Below are positions 51,201 through 60,419 of a stretch of 64,000 bases of DNA, one piece after another. Location: positions 75,341,088 to 75,405,087 of the forward strand of contig NC_090945.1 of assembly GCF_040807025.1 (NCBI RefSeq), given 5' to 3'. Source of the stretch: Struthio camelus (taxonomy: Eukaryota; Chordata; Aves; Struthioniformes; Struthionidae). Every line of letters starts with the position of its first letter. The first letter of the stretch is position 1. The notes beneath the pieces were generated by a model. It worked only from the letters and a program-made list of their open reading frames with translations. It searched no databases and was not told where the DNA came from. The position numbers were made by a program, and so were the translations under genes.

Positions 51201-54200
51201 CTAACCTTCTTAGCCGTTGTGAGACATCATAGACAAGTAATACAAAGCACTTCCTCCTTTCTGCTTTGGGATGCCTTCACAGAACTCCCAAACCAAAATA
51301 ACGTAGGGATAGGCTACGATTCTCTCCCAGATCTTCCACAGCAAGAACAAATACTATATATTCATCAAGCACTGGTCTGACAGAAAAGTTCTTCTTCATG
51401 CCCAGAAAGTTTTAAACTTTTAAACAAGTAGTTAAAAGCACCGCTTGTAAATCATTTTCAGATGTTTCTGAGGCATTTATAACAAGAAATCCCCCTGTCC
51501 TGAAGACAAATTGCAGGGAGGAAAGAAAACCTAATGACCTAAGGTATTTCAGTACCTGTCTCTGTGGGAGTTGTGCGCCTAAATAACTTTAAAATTTAGC
51601 TTAACTGAACACAGAAACAAGGTGAGTAACCTTTAAACTGCTGAGCAAATCACCTCTAACATCCTGGCCCTAGAACCAACCTCCCAAAAGCTGGCCAGTG
51701 GATAGGCAATCAGGTTCGAATTTCTTGTACTTCTTATGTTGCATGCAACTAGAGCGCAATTCTTGTCCTGAATTTGACACAGAACAGGGTCTCTACTATG
51801 CTGCTTCCACTGTAAACACAGGAAAGGTTTCCTTCATTCTACCACTGGTTTTACACAGACCATAGCCTACTGAAGCCAAGCTGGCTCTTTCTAGGTGCAG
51901 AGTTGAATATTCCTTCCTGCAGTTTTTAAATGAGTTTTGCAGATAGGGTCAGCTACATTGGCCATCTTCAGGGAACAGATCTCTCTCCTCAGTGACAAAT
52001 GCCAAGTGTTCTTTTCTTGGATGTCAGTCAATTTTTCTCATGGAGGTAACAGAAGTGTTTAGGGAGCTTGGGGATACAAACTGAAATTTGGAGTTATGCC
52101 ATTCCTGGCTGTTAAAGCTCACTGGTGTGAGAGCAGATCTGCTATTTGTAGACTGTCAGCGTTTCCTTTTCAGGTTCCAATGCTGTCAGTCTGATATCTT
52201 TCATGAGTAGTTTGCGCTATAGAAATTAGAGATGGAAAAGACCGTTTAGGTCATCTATTTTACCTACCTGCCAGAGCAAGATTCTTTCCTACAGTATGTA
52301 TTTGGCCACAAGAGCAGATGGAGATGTAATAATCAGATGCTGCTCAAGATTTAACAGTAGGACCTATAGTCTTCAGAAGTTACAGTTTCAAACTTACGCA
52401 CACCACCCAGCACATGCCTGCACTTTTCTGAAGGGAACTATATCCTGGAAGACTTCTGCTGATCATAACTGTCCTCCTTCTATCATGTTTAATACAACGC
52501 ACATGGACAGGAACTACATTTTATTAATATGACTTGCTGCTTTATGCTTGAGGAAATTATACTTCATGACATAATGGGATAAAACTAACAGGATCTGGCA
52601 AACTTGGATGAAAACACACATAAATAAAACGAGAAAGCTGAGTAAGTGTTACCTGACAGTTGTTTTTTGCCTCAAAATCACTTCGCCCAGACTGCCTCTC
52701 CTGGCTCAGCTTTAGATCACTTTCTTGGAGCAGGTAACAAACCAGCCATTTATATGCTGCTAAAGGAACTGCAGAAAAGAGAAGAAAACTGAAATTCTTA
52801 GTATTTACATTCATAATGCCAGAAGTCAGATGCAGATTCTACTACGTTCTCAGTTCACATTCCGGAGATGAGAAGTGAAGGTGATAATTAATCAACAAGA
52901 AACTTCAGCAAACGACACACAAAACACCATGAATACAGCTGTTATTTCTTGGATAAGATCTTTGTGAGTCAAAAAATGCTGGCCCATTAGTCAACACCAA
53001 ACCAGCACTCCGGTGAAAATTAAGGGGCGGCACTCTCGGCTTGAGTAAGACCCTTCCTTGAGGCAGAATTCTGGTGATAGAAGGCAGAGCGATAGTCATG
53101 TGATAGTCACTTTGCCCGCCCAATACTGTAGTTGCAGTAAGTAACAGCTGGGTATAATAAGATTGTAACTTTCAGTGAAGACGTATCCTGCTTGACCATA
53201 CACTAGTTCCAACTGACCCCAAGCTGCAAGACCAGGTATATCCATAGCTCAGTTTAAACACAAATATTTTCTGACGCCATCAAATTCTATTAAGTTATTT
53301 TCTTTCCTGTTTTAAGGCTTAGGTCTACATGGTTCTGAGTCTCTTCTGAGAATAAAACAAGAACAGAAGATAGTCAACATTTTGTGGACTCATTCCTTCT
53401 CAACTGTGAAATGATGCTACATTCTGTCAAGCAGATAACTTCTAACTGAGCAAAGGTGGCTGAATATAATCGAATGTGAATTAACTGCTTTGTATATGTT
53501 ATGTGTTATACTTTTAGAACAGTCTGGAACTATTAAGGGAAAAGGTACTACAGCTTAAGGACCTTGTACAAATCCTGCTCATCTGTGCCTTAGCTTAAGA
53601 TTTAATGTAGGGATTTTATTTATGCAACTGTGAGTGTTCACACGCTGCCTGAGTTTAGGCACCTAGTTTAAGAGCCTACCTTCTAAAAAAATACTGCAAT
53701 AAAGAGATTAAGATATTTTTAAAACTACAATCTGATTCAGTAGGAATTTTAAAAGAGGACAAAAAACTTGTTTCGCTATTAGTGTGTGCTTTGAGGGATT
53801 TCACTAGCTGGAAAAACAAAATAAAGAAGAAATGCAGTCATTTTGAACTAGTATTTATCTTATTTCAAACTATTCAGATTTTTCCCCATAGCTATTATGG
53901 TACTATTCCATAGTACCTCACTTAGTATCTTAACTTAGCACTCTGATCGTTATTCAAAGTTCAGGTTTTTTGCAATTATTTGAGCATGGAAGTGGTATTG
54001 AATGCCAGGAATCAACCCAACTGCGCCTTATATACTAAGACTGGAGTTTCTTCCCCTTCTCAGTTTCACAGATTCACTTTTGCCCAGTTCCCTGTTTCTA
54101 TCTCCTCATCTCTTCACTTCTTCATTAATTTTTGCCTCCAAGAGCCAAGCTGGGTTCACAGTAATACAAAAGTGGGAATGGCATGTAACATCTTACTTGA

Positions 54201-57200
54201 TTCGATTATATAACAGAGTAAGCCAAGAAAAGTAAGGTGACTTTTCTTTTGCCATTACTCCTTTTTCTCCATGCAACCAAAAGCAAATCTTAAAGCAGTG
54301 GACATACATAAAGCCTTTTCCACATATTCCTAAATCACATGTATGGTTTCTTAAAATATTTAAGATCCAAAGGTAGCGACAGTCAATGTTGGTCACAAGT
54401 GTGTCATTTAACAACAGCAATGACACAGTGGCAAAGAACCTAGATCACAATGCTATTTTAAAAGAACAAAAATGTAAGAAATATATGTGATGCTACTCTG
54501 CATAAAAATTCCATGACAGAATTCAGATTTTACTTCTGGGGACAACAGTGTATATATTAGGAAATCAAAATTGCATTTTTAGCAAACTGTAACGTGCAAG
54601 GAAAGCCAGCAAACAGTAATTTGACAAATATCTAGTAAGTGGTGGAGAGTGAATCTCAAATCTCTGGATCAGGCAGGAATTGAAGATTTTTGAAGTAGTT
54701 CTACAACAGCAAAAGGCTACCTGAAGAGTCCATGCAATCTTCAACACTAATGGCTGTGAATTTCTGGCCAAGGATGTGGTGGTAGTTCTGCAAAAAGTTT
54801 ACTGTTCCAAAAGGGGATTCGAAAGGAGCTTTCTCTGAAAAACCGAAGAAAATAAAAATGGTTTACAAGAAAAGAAATCAGACTGTTTGGAAGTAAAAAC
54901 CTATTATAAAGCCAGACATACACTTGATAGGCCAGATGCAGATAGGCCAAAATATTTCCTTTTTGTGGCCTAGTCCAGCAAGTGAGGACAGGTGGACAAG
55001 TGCTGAAAAACCTGACACACTGTCTACAAGCACCACAAGATTCAACTCCTTTTGCAGGGTTTCATAGTCCTGGAAGTTGGCAAAAATCACTGCTACAAAA
55101 GTGACACAAAATCATTTATCTAGGGAACTACAAAACATAGTCATGGTAATTACGATAAAGTTAAGCGATATGAACTGTTTTAAGCACAATGAACAAGGTA
55201 CCCAGACTCCCAATGATTTTAGGAGTAGCTCCATTCAACTAAATGGCATTTCTCAGGAAGTAAGATACTAATTAACAGGATTAGGGATGGCAGACCATCT
55301 AGTTAGCTTCCACAAGATCTAGGAGAAAGAATATTTCTTGCAGCAAATATCTGTGTATTTGTGAATGTATCATGTGATGGAGTCTGTAGCATATTATTTC
55401 TGCTCTACAAAATGACTAAATGACTATCAGCTGCTTTAGTATAAAATTACCTCTTAATTCTATTATCTAGTCACTGTTGGGTTCAGCATAGGATTCCAGA
55501 ATGAAAACTGACCTCTTATGCAATTCATCCAGCTCATTAAGTAGTTGCTGGTTTGCTGAAGCAGGACGTTATTATCACCTTCATATGTGCAGTTTGGGTC
55601 ATTGTCATTACGAATTTCACCTAGACGATTCACTTAAAAAGAACAAGTGCACATTTTAATATATTTCAGTGTATTAGTGAAGGGTAAGGTAATAATTATG
55701 CTGTGATAAAAATGTGAGAGATCTATGTAAGGCATCTGTTCCTGTATGTATAGCTATTCTTACCAAGAGATGAGCTTGTAAATTCATTGTTTAGCTTGAG
55801 AAACTGAATATCGTGGGAAGATTTTATAAAAGCGTGGATTCATTTTTGAAGGGCAATTTTCACCCAAAAAATTTGCATTTTTATTCCTGGAACCGAAACT
55901 GAATCACATATACTGTCTTATTCTGCCCAAATGCTGGTGTAGACACTGCACGGGTTTAGTTCTTCTTGTGGTGTCAGGTATAAAACGAAAAAAAAGGAGA
56001 TGAGGAAAAAGCGCTTTCTAAAATTATCCCTAAAATCTAGATGCCGTGACCCAAAAAGAGTTGAGGTAGGCAAGAACATAAACATTCTCTCTCTGAGCAG
56101 GGTATAAAGTAGTCTGTAACTTACTGGCAAGGTAACCATGTCCTCCACAAGCTTCTCGGCACTCCTGGGCTGCCTGCTGAGCAGTCCAAGAAGACAGTGG
56201 TTTGCTGGCAGCAGATAAGGCATGAATCTCACGTCCCAAATCAGCCTTTGTGGAAAACAAGTTGCTAGTGAACAGTAACTTTTACACAATAAAGCGTACA
56301 GTAAGTTGCGAGCATACAAAGAAGTATGTTTCTGCCTTCTACAAAGCTCTGTTATGTATTGATGCTTTAAACCAATTAAATCCATAGCTACGTGTGCTGT
56401 TTAATAAAGAGGAAAAGGAGTTACTTATGTAAAATTTTTGACGATCTTTGTAACGGTAGTTATTTCTTTTTTTTGCCATCCTTGAAAGAAAACAGCCACA
56501 TCTGAAGAATCTTAGGGACTGGGGTTCTTAGATGGCTCAGGAATAACTTCTGCCAAGTAATGGACACACGGGTACATCTTATCTCAAATGTACCAGTTGG
56601 CATTTGAATGGGAAAGTTCATTGCTTGCCTCTTTCTTCCTCCCCAAGACAGGGAGTCAGGTGGTTGGAGGTGGCATGTCCAAGAGAAAGCTTCTGCCCCC
56701 TCTATGATGTAAGCAATATACCTCTCTCCTCAGTCAACAAGTGGATATTTGTATTATTTTCTCCCTTATAAGGTCATTACTGAATTTTCAGCATCAATTT
56801 CAGAAAGAGCAGTGAAATTTAAATGTCCAAAAATATCTCCAAAGAATTAGAATGGTCTGCAGTTACACTAACACTATTGGCCTTCCTTTGGAAATGTGTC
56901 TGGAATTTCCATACTGGGAACTACAGAGTTTCTGGGGACACTGGGTCTACAGTACCAAAGCTTGTTTAAGAGCAATTCCCTGAGATTCTTGAAGACTCCT
57001 TGTAGGATAAAATGAATGCGCAAATGCTAAATTCTTAACCTTGTCAAACAATCACAGTATTTTTATTCTATTACAGTTAGCCTCTGAGAGCCACTGTTTT
57101 GCCTAAGATAGTTACTGAACTGGGTACCTCTAGACAAAAAAAGAATAGATAGAATCAAACAGATTCTTCCGTGGTTTGGGCGAAGAGGGAAAATTAAAAT

Positions 57201-60200
57201 ACCCATCCATCAGTACATGAATCTTTCATCTGTGGTAGTTTATCCAGAAAAGACTGAGTGTTTAAGTGAGATCGAAACAATTCATAGCCACTGGGTAGGC
57301 CCTAACAAACAGTCAGCATTGTTAAAATTAAAAAAGTATATATATTTTATATGTTATAAGAAATCTGCAACACTGCAGTTGCTTTGGCTGAGAATCAGTC
57401 CTTACATTGAGACAGATATATCAAACTATTTCCTATATAAAGAGGTAACTTCTCATGGTCTAACAGTGGCTAAGACACCCACCACTAACCAACAACTCAA
57501 AAGTATCAACTTTTTACTCTAAGAAGATTTTTCCTAATGCATGAGTATGAATTGCAAAATTGATCCAGACTCACAGAATCTGCATGGGAATTAAGAATAA
57601 TATTTGAGAAAGCCTTTGACATATGTCTCCCGCAATACCATTTACAACAGCCATAAACTGAATTTGCATTATCATCATATACGTACGATGAACAACTCTA
57701 CAAGGGAACATAGCCTTAAATTCCACTGAAATCAATACAGCTTTAATAACCCCATCAAAATTAATTTGGGCGCCTTTCTGATCTGTTTGTTTTCCCCACA
57801 TTTCTGAGACACTGCTGTACCACTCTTTATTGTAAGATGATTCAGGACTTGTACGTATATCCTTCATTTAACAATTTCAAGTTTATTGCAATGAGAGCTC
57901 AGTTAACAGGAAACGTGTAAAAATCTCACCTGTCTCTGACTCCTTTGCTTCGTCAATAAGCCTGCATAAAATTCTACAAAGTTCTCAAATAGGGATTTGG
58001 AGAAATAATCTAACACATATGCAGCAGCTAGATAAGGAAGGAGGCGCCATTGCTGGAATGAAAAATAAATAAATGTGATTGCAAGTTGATATATATTTTT
58101 ATGAGAGTGAGATGATAAATAGTAAAAGTTTCAAGAAAACAATTTTTTCCCAATAACTATCTTGTAATTTTGAGCCAACCCATTCCGTTTTTTTTGTTGA
58201 CCAAATAGAGACACTCTGGTTTATTGTGATAACTTCACAATAAACCTTTACAAACATAATTAAGTATAACTACTTTATAAGTCAGGTATAGTTACACTAT
58301 TCCAGTTCATGGATTTTATGAATTTGTGAGAAACATCCTGTTAAACCAGTGCAAGGGTTCACTGAAGCTTTTTGGGTAGAGGGCAGAAAAATGTATTTTT
58401 GACCTGTATTTATATAATCTCTGGCATGCCACGAGTCAGTCATGATTCATATGTTACTTCAGTACCAATAGCACAGAGGGTGTAACTTCCACTTGTTTTT
58501 TCATTGCTTAATGTACGTTATTGTTTGCTGCATTCTGTTAAAACAACAGGGCTGTGCAGTACAGAAAAAAGCATCTTTGCTGCTCCAAGTAGGTCAGATG
58601 GAAGCCCATGAAAGAAAAAGGAAGCCACTTGAGAGGAAGCTTTTGTGGTAGAGCAAGTAGAGAATGAGAGGTTCAGCAAGCAGAGGCTACAGAGTAAGCA
58701 GAAATCAAGAGACTCCTAAGAATAGTGGGAAGCAAACCCAGCCTAACCTCAGAAGAGGCAGAAAGAAGGCAGCTTTTGCTAAAGTTTATTGAAACCCATG
58801 AAAGCTGTGAAAGTTGCAGTATTAAGGGCAAGCCAGGAAAAAAGTATCCACTTTGCACAGACAAACTGGGCAGGTTTATTTTCAACACTTTTAAATATTA
58901 AGCATTGCATTCAGCAAATCTGAGGTTTCTCTATTTCCAAGTTTACTGTATATACTCTTCTACTTTTTCAGACCAAAAGTCCTTTTGGTGTTTTTCATCT
59001 GCTTACTCTATGGATAAAAATCAGTTATATCCCTCTCAAAATTAATGCTTTCTTAGGATCTAATCACAGTGCACGCCAATTTCTACATTTTTGAAGAATA
59101 AAGACTAAAAAAGGGAAAATGAGCAGAGCAGCAAAAGAGGCACTGACATTTTTAAAAAATGCTAGTCTCTACATCTGCAATAACTTCACGGGCACATAAA
59201 AAAGTCTTTCTCTGAAAAGGTTGCTGCTTTAAAAGACAAACATTTCCAGGTACTTCAAAGAAATATGAGTGTTTTGGGTTTTGGTATTCCAAGAACTTAT
59301 CTCAAAAGCCTGACCATGCCAGGAGTAGTAGCAATGAGGCCTTCAGTTAGAATGAACTGCTGCAGCTGCACAGGATCTACACTTCAGACGAAACAATTTT
59401 ACTAACTTTTTACTAACTTAAATTTTACTAGCTTTTAATCTGATTTTGTTTTAATTATACGACAGTCTCTACATTAGAATTCCAAACTTTTTACCTGTGT
59501 TTGGTATTCAAGAACAGGTATTTCTTCTTCATCAGTTGGTCCAAACTGATGGCGAGTTGCTGAGAAGCGAATGGCTATTGATAAGGCAAGCTTCAAATTG
59601 GTCACGGACATTGATGTAATCAGAACTCTGCCAGTGGACAAGGACCCAAGAGAAGCACTAAAACGATCTTTAACATCCTGAATGAATAAAAGGCACAGAC
59701 TGAATGGTGAGGTTAACACTTCATTCACCTATCCTGTAAAGATACAACTCTGATAGCACAACCAAAAGTCCAGAGGGTTGGCCAATTTTATTTCTTTAGA
59801 TATTCAGTTAAGGTGCCCAGGCAAGAGCCAGAGAAACTACTTTGGCACTGGTGGGGCAGCTTGAAAAATAATTAGGTAAAAACAAAAAGGTGAGTTTAGA
59901 CATCTCTAAAAGGCCATTAAAAACCCAGCATTTTTGATTATGGAGCTATCTAAACTGGATAAGGGAAAAAAAAGACTGTGACTAATCAGTTGCCTCCTCA
60001 GGAGCTTAGCGAACTTTTATCTAAATCCTGAAACTATTTAAAAGTTGGATATTTGCATCTGTGCTACTGACTTTAAACTCTCTTTGTAACAAGCGGGCAA
60101 AATAGGCATTTCCCAGGCATGAATAACCTTGAATACTCATGTAAGGATGAAATGTATTGATTATTACAATTTAATGTGAAACTGTGCCAACAGCCTTATT

Positions 60201-60419
60201 TAAGTCAGGATATCTAGCGCTTCCCAACCCACAAGGCCCATGACCTATCTCTGCAACCTAATTGTACCTTTCTATATTTAGTGAACTATATTAATGAAAT
60301 AGTTCTTGATCTTGACTCATACCTTGAAAGAGCTTGAGTATTTTCCCTCAGCTGTGACATCTCCAGCAAAATTCAGTATGTTTTCTTTAGGTATCCTGAT
60401 ATTATGAAACATGGCAAAT
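39173..60419 (-). CDS. ACOX3: ACOX3, peroxisomal acyl-CoA oxidase 3 (3' part of gene, 11 coding exons)
   Basis: Peroxisomal FAD-dependent oxidase. In the known family it introduces the 2,3-double bond into 2-methyl-branched acyl-CoAs such as pristanoyl-CoA and passes electrons to O2, giving H2O2. Eleven exons, read from high to low coordinates, are joined by GT-AG introns with matching phases: 60419-60323, 59677-59495, 58052-57930, 56245-56125, 55632-55513, 54834-54721, 52768-52653, 49844-49670, 49155-49088, 48377-48291, 39292-39173. Their 1324 nt encode 440 residues plus the last base of a split Gly codon, with no internal stop. The sequence follows vertebrate ACOX3 over its full C-terminal part: [11 protein letters not shown] near residue 70, [12 protein letters not shown] near 162-173, CTYEGDN near 189 with the expected catalytic Glu, and a C-terminal SRL (PTS1). 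Vertebrate ACOX3 has about 700 residues, so roughly 260 N-terminal residues and the promoter lie beyond 64000. ACOX1 and ACOX2 are less likely because the whole C-terminal half matches ACOX3. Confidence 0.95.
40140..41130 (-). mobile_element. CR1 LINE, 5'-truncated, antisense, in ACOX3 last intron
   Basis: This copy holds the 3' part of CR1 ORF2 and its 3' end. Read on the minus strand it contains the RT motif FADDTKLGG (near 41010) and [38 protein letters not shown] and [19 protein letters not shown] further along. ORF2 is broken into at least three frames (41079-40837, 40862-40458, 40465-40145), so it is not autonomous. The 3' end at 40140 shows the avian CR1 ending, antisense AATCACAGAATGG with one terminal unit. 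Low divergence from the familiar avian consensus suggests insertion within bird evolution. It lies in the same orientation as ACOX3. Confidence 0.95.
41131..42989. other. ACOX3: ACOX3 last intron, between two CR1 copies
   Basis: AT-rich intronic sequence. AATCATAGAATT near 41495 recalls a CR1 end, but no CR1 body follows. Nothing else is recognised. Confidence 0.55.
42990..43505 (+). mobile_element. Decayed CR1-type LINE 3' region, sense
   Basis: The collinear blocks follow the end of ORF2 and the tail of an old CR1 family: AAAAAGGGACAACAAGGCTT (43110), GTACTTTTTCACAGTATTCA (43190), GTGGCTATTAAAAAGGATG (43303) and the terminal CCAGTGTGGCCATTCTCATG CTCTTG near 43478-43503. Internal deletions are evident. 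It lies inside the ACOX3 last intron, opposite to the gene. Confidence 0.7.
44130..44265 (+). repeat. Relic of old repeat ending in a tttggg.t..tagatgaaaggt motif
   Basis: AATACTTTGGGATTGCTAGA followed by TGAAAGGTAATGTGCAAGTA resembles a widespread old amniote repeat tail (form: aagcgctttgagatcc-tggatgaaaggcgctatataagtac). The preceding sequence is diverged. It lies inside the last ACOX3 intron. Confidence 0.4.
45189..46118 (-). other. Unexplained exon-like open segments in ACOX3 last intron
   Basis: On the minus strand, three segments look coding. About 46118-45850 is open and includes [10 protein letters not shown] and [14 protein letters not shown], a leucine spacing like a leucine-rich repeat. 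45681-45604 is a 78-nt segment with an AG before it and GTGAGT after it, containing [15 protein letters not shown]. 45428-45189 follows a pyrimidine-rich acceptor (ttattttcactttcag) and is open for 79 codons to TAG, starting [20 protein letters not shown]. The second and third join in phase 0. After the TAG the same frame stays open for about 70 codons, to 44976. I do not recognise the product. It may be a small nested gene, a decayed gene or chance. Confidence 0.22.
47274..47300. repeat. 27-nt perfect palindrome
   Basis: Two arms, ATCTCGAGGAGA and TCTCCTCGAGAT, are exact reverse complements separated by CTG, so the whole is palindromic around one T. It contains two XhoI-type CTCGAG cores. 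It lies in the last ACOX3 intron, between the candidate exon-like segments and the 48.3 kb exon. It could form a hairpin in the transcript. Confidence 0.9.
47451..47476. repeat. (ATT)n/(ATC)n microsatellite
   Basis: ATTATTATTATTATCATCATCATT follows AATAAATGCT. Such a tail often ends old LINE or SINE copies, so the sequence just upstream (47330-47450) may be a repeat relic I cannot name. In the ACOX3 last intron. Confidence 0.85.
48291..48377 (-). CDS. ACOX3: ACOX3 penultimate exon: [17 protein letters not shown]
   Basis: This 87-nt phase-0 exon encodes [20 protein letters not shown] followed by SPIGKANGE. Acceptor tttctaaacag, donor GGAGAG|GTATTA. A degraded duplicate of this exon and its upstream intron flank lies at 19418-19495. 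Confidence 0.95.
49088..49155 (-). CDS. ACOX3: ACOX3 exon: [10 protein letters not shown]
   Basis: This 68-nt exon completes the Gly codon and encodes [20 protein letters not shown] followed by YR. The GGY-SGEQAG block is characteristic of ACOX3. The acceptor is gtatttgcag, and the donor is best placed as ACAGG|GTAAGC, because this keeps the frame with the next exon ([10 protein letters not shown]). It is too short to show up as an open reading frame of its own. Confidence 0.92.
49670..49844 (-). CDS. ACOX3: ACOX3 exon: [27 protein letters not shown]
   Basis: This 175-nt exon starts at [20 protein letters not shown], runs through [20 protein letters not shown] and ends [10 protein letters not shown] plus one base of Gly. 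It is the conserved C-terminal helical bundle of ACOX3. Acceptor ttcctaag, donor CAAG|GTGAGA. This is the longest single stretch of clear ACOX3 similarity after the 59.5 kb exon. Confidence 0.95.
49992..50039. repeat. Exact tandem duplication of a 24-nt unit
   Basis: The unit TAACAAGAAACTACGAGGAAATTT occurs as two exact adjacent copies, 148 nt upstream (on the gene strand) of the ACOX3 exon at 49844. Perfect identity suggests a recent slippage event; it would be a simple length marker. Confidence 0.95.
52220..52295 (-). mobile_element. Short relic of an old CR1 3' end, antisense
   Basis: AGATGGAAAAGACCGTTTAG followed by GTCATCT and CTGCCAGAGCAAGATT ending in CCTACAGTA resembles the antisense 3' end of old CR1 families. 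It lies in the 2.8 kb ACOX3 intron between the 52.7 and 49.8 kb exons. Only about 75 nt can be recognised. Confidence 0.5.
52653..52768 (-). CDS. ACOX3: ACOX3 exon: [14 protein letters not shown]
   Basis: This 116-nt exon encodes [20 protein letters not shown] followed by [18 protein letters not shown], a nearly perfect match to the ACOX3 C-terminal oxidase domain. The acceptor has a good pyrimidine tract (ttctcttttctgcag), and the donor is CAG|GTAACA. Confidence 0.95.
54721..54834 (-). CDS. ACOX3: ACOX3 exon: [14 protein letters not shown]
   Basis: This 114-nt exon encodes [20 protein letters not shown] followed by [17 protein letters not shown]. It matches the ACOX3 stretch just before the [11 protein letters not shown] helix. 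The acceptor is cggtttttcag and the donor CTTCAG|GTAGCC. Phase 1 at both ends fits the neighbouring exons. Confidence 0.93.
55513..55632 (-). CDS. ACOX3: ACOX3 exon: catalytic Glu, [13 protein letters not shown]
   Basis: This 120-nt exon completes the Met codon and encodes [20 protein letters not shown] followed by [17 protein letters not shown]. The Glu of YEGDN matches the catalytic base of the acyl-CoA oxidase/dehydrogenase superfamily (the YEG motif). Acceptor ttttaag, donor AGAG|GTCAGT. The exon leaves a phase-1 G. Confidence 0.95.
56125..56245 (-). CDS. ACOX3: ACOX3 exon: [12 protein letters not shown] motif
   Basis: This 121-nt exon encodes [20 protein letters not shown] and ends [13 protein letters not shown] plus the first base of Met. 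The CGGHGYL block is a hallmark of acyl-CoA oxidases and dehydrogenases and borders the active site. The donor is CCA|GTAAGT. A long open frame in another phase on the same strand (55918-56385) only overlaps this exon. Confidence 0.95.
57930..58052 (-). CDS. ACOX3: ACOX3 exon: [10 protein letters not shown] helix
   Basis: This 123-nt phase-0 exon encodes 41 residues starting [20 protein letters not shown] and ending in a polar KQRSQRQ. This is the helical segment after the LEYQTQ loop. The acceptor is ttcattccag and the donor CAG|GTGAGA. The polar end corresponds to a variable loop in human ACOX3. Confidence 0.93.
59495..59677 (-). CDS. ACOX3: ACOX3 exon: FAD/substrate-region [11 protein letters not shown]
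   Basis: This 183-nt phase-0 exon encodes 61 residues, from [20 protein letters not shown] to IPVLEYQTQ. It contains [10 protein letters not shown] and [11 protein letters not shown], the arginine-rich acyl-CoA oxidase signature near the flavin. The acceptor is ttattcattcag and the donor CAG|GTAAAA. No substitution breaks a conserved family position that I can recognise. Confidence 0.95.
60323..60419 (-). CDS. ACOX3: ACOX3 exon: [15 protein letters not shown] segment
   Basis: This 97-nt exon starts with the third base of a Gly codon and encodes 32 residues beginning [20 protein letters not shown]. That is the conserved segment after the KKLGQNGLDNG motif, whose exon is outside the window. 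The acceptor reads tgtttgaacag and the donor AAG|GTATGAG. It is the most upstream ACOX3 exon I can find here. Confidence 0.93.

Noticed and set aside
55918-56385. 155-codon minus-strand frame, one of the longest in the window
   Set aside because: It overlaps the ACOX3 exon 56125-56245 in a different phase, and its protein has no ACOX3 similarity. The real exon is read in the other frame.
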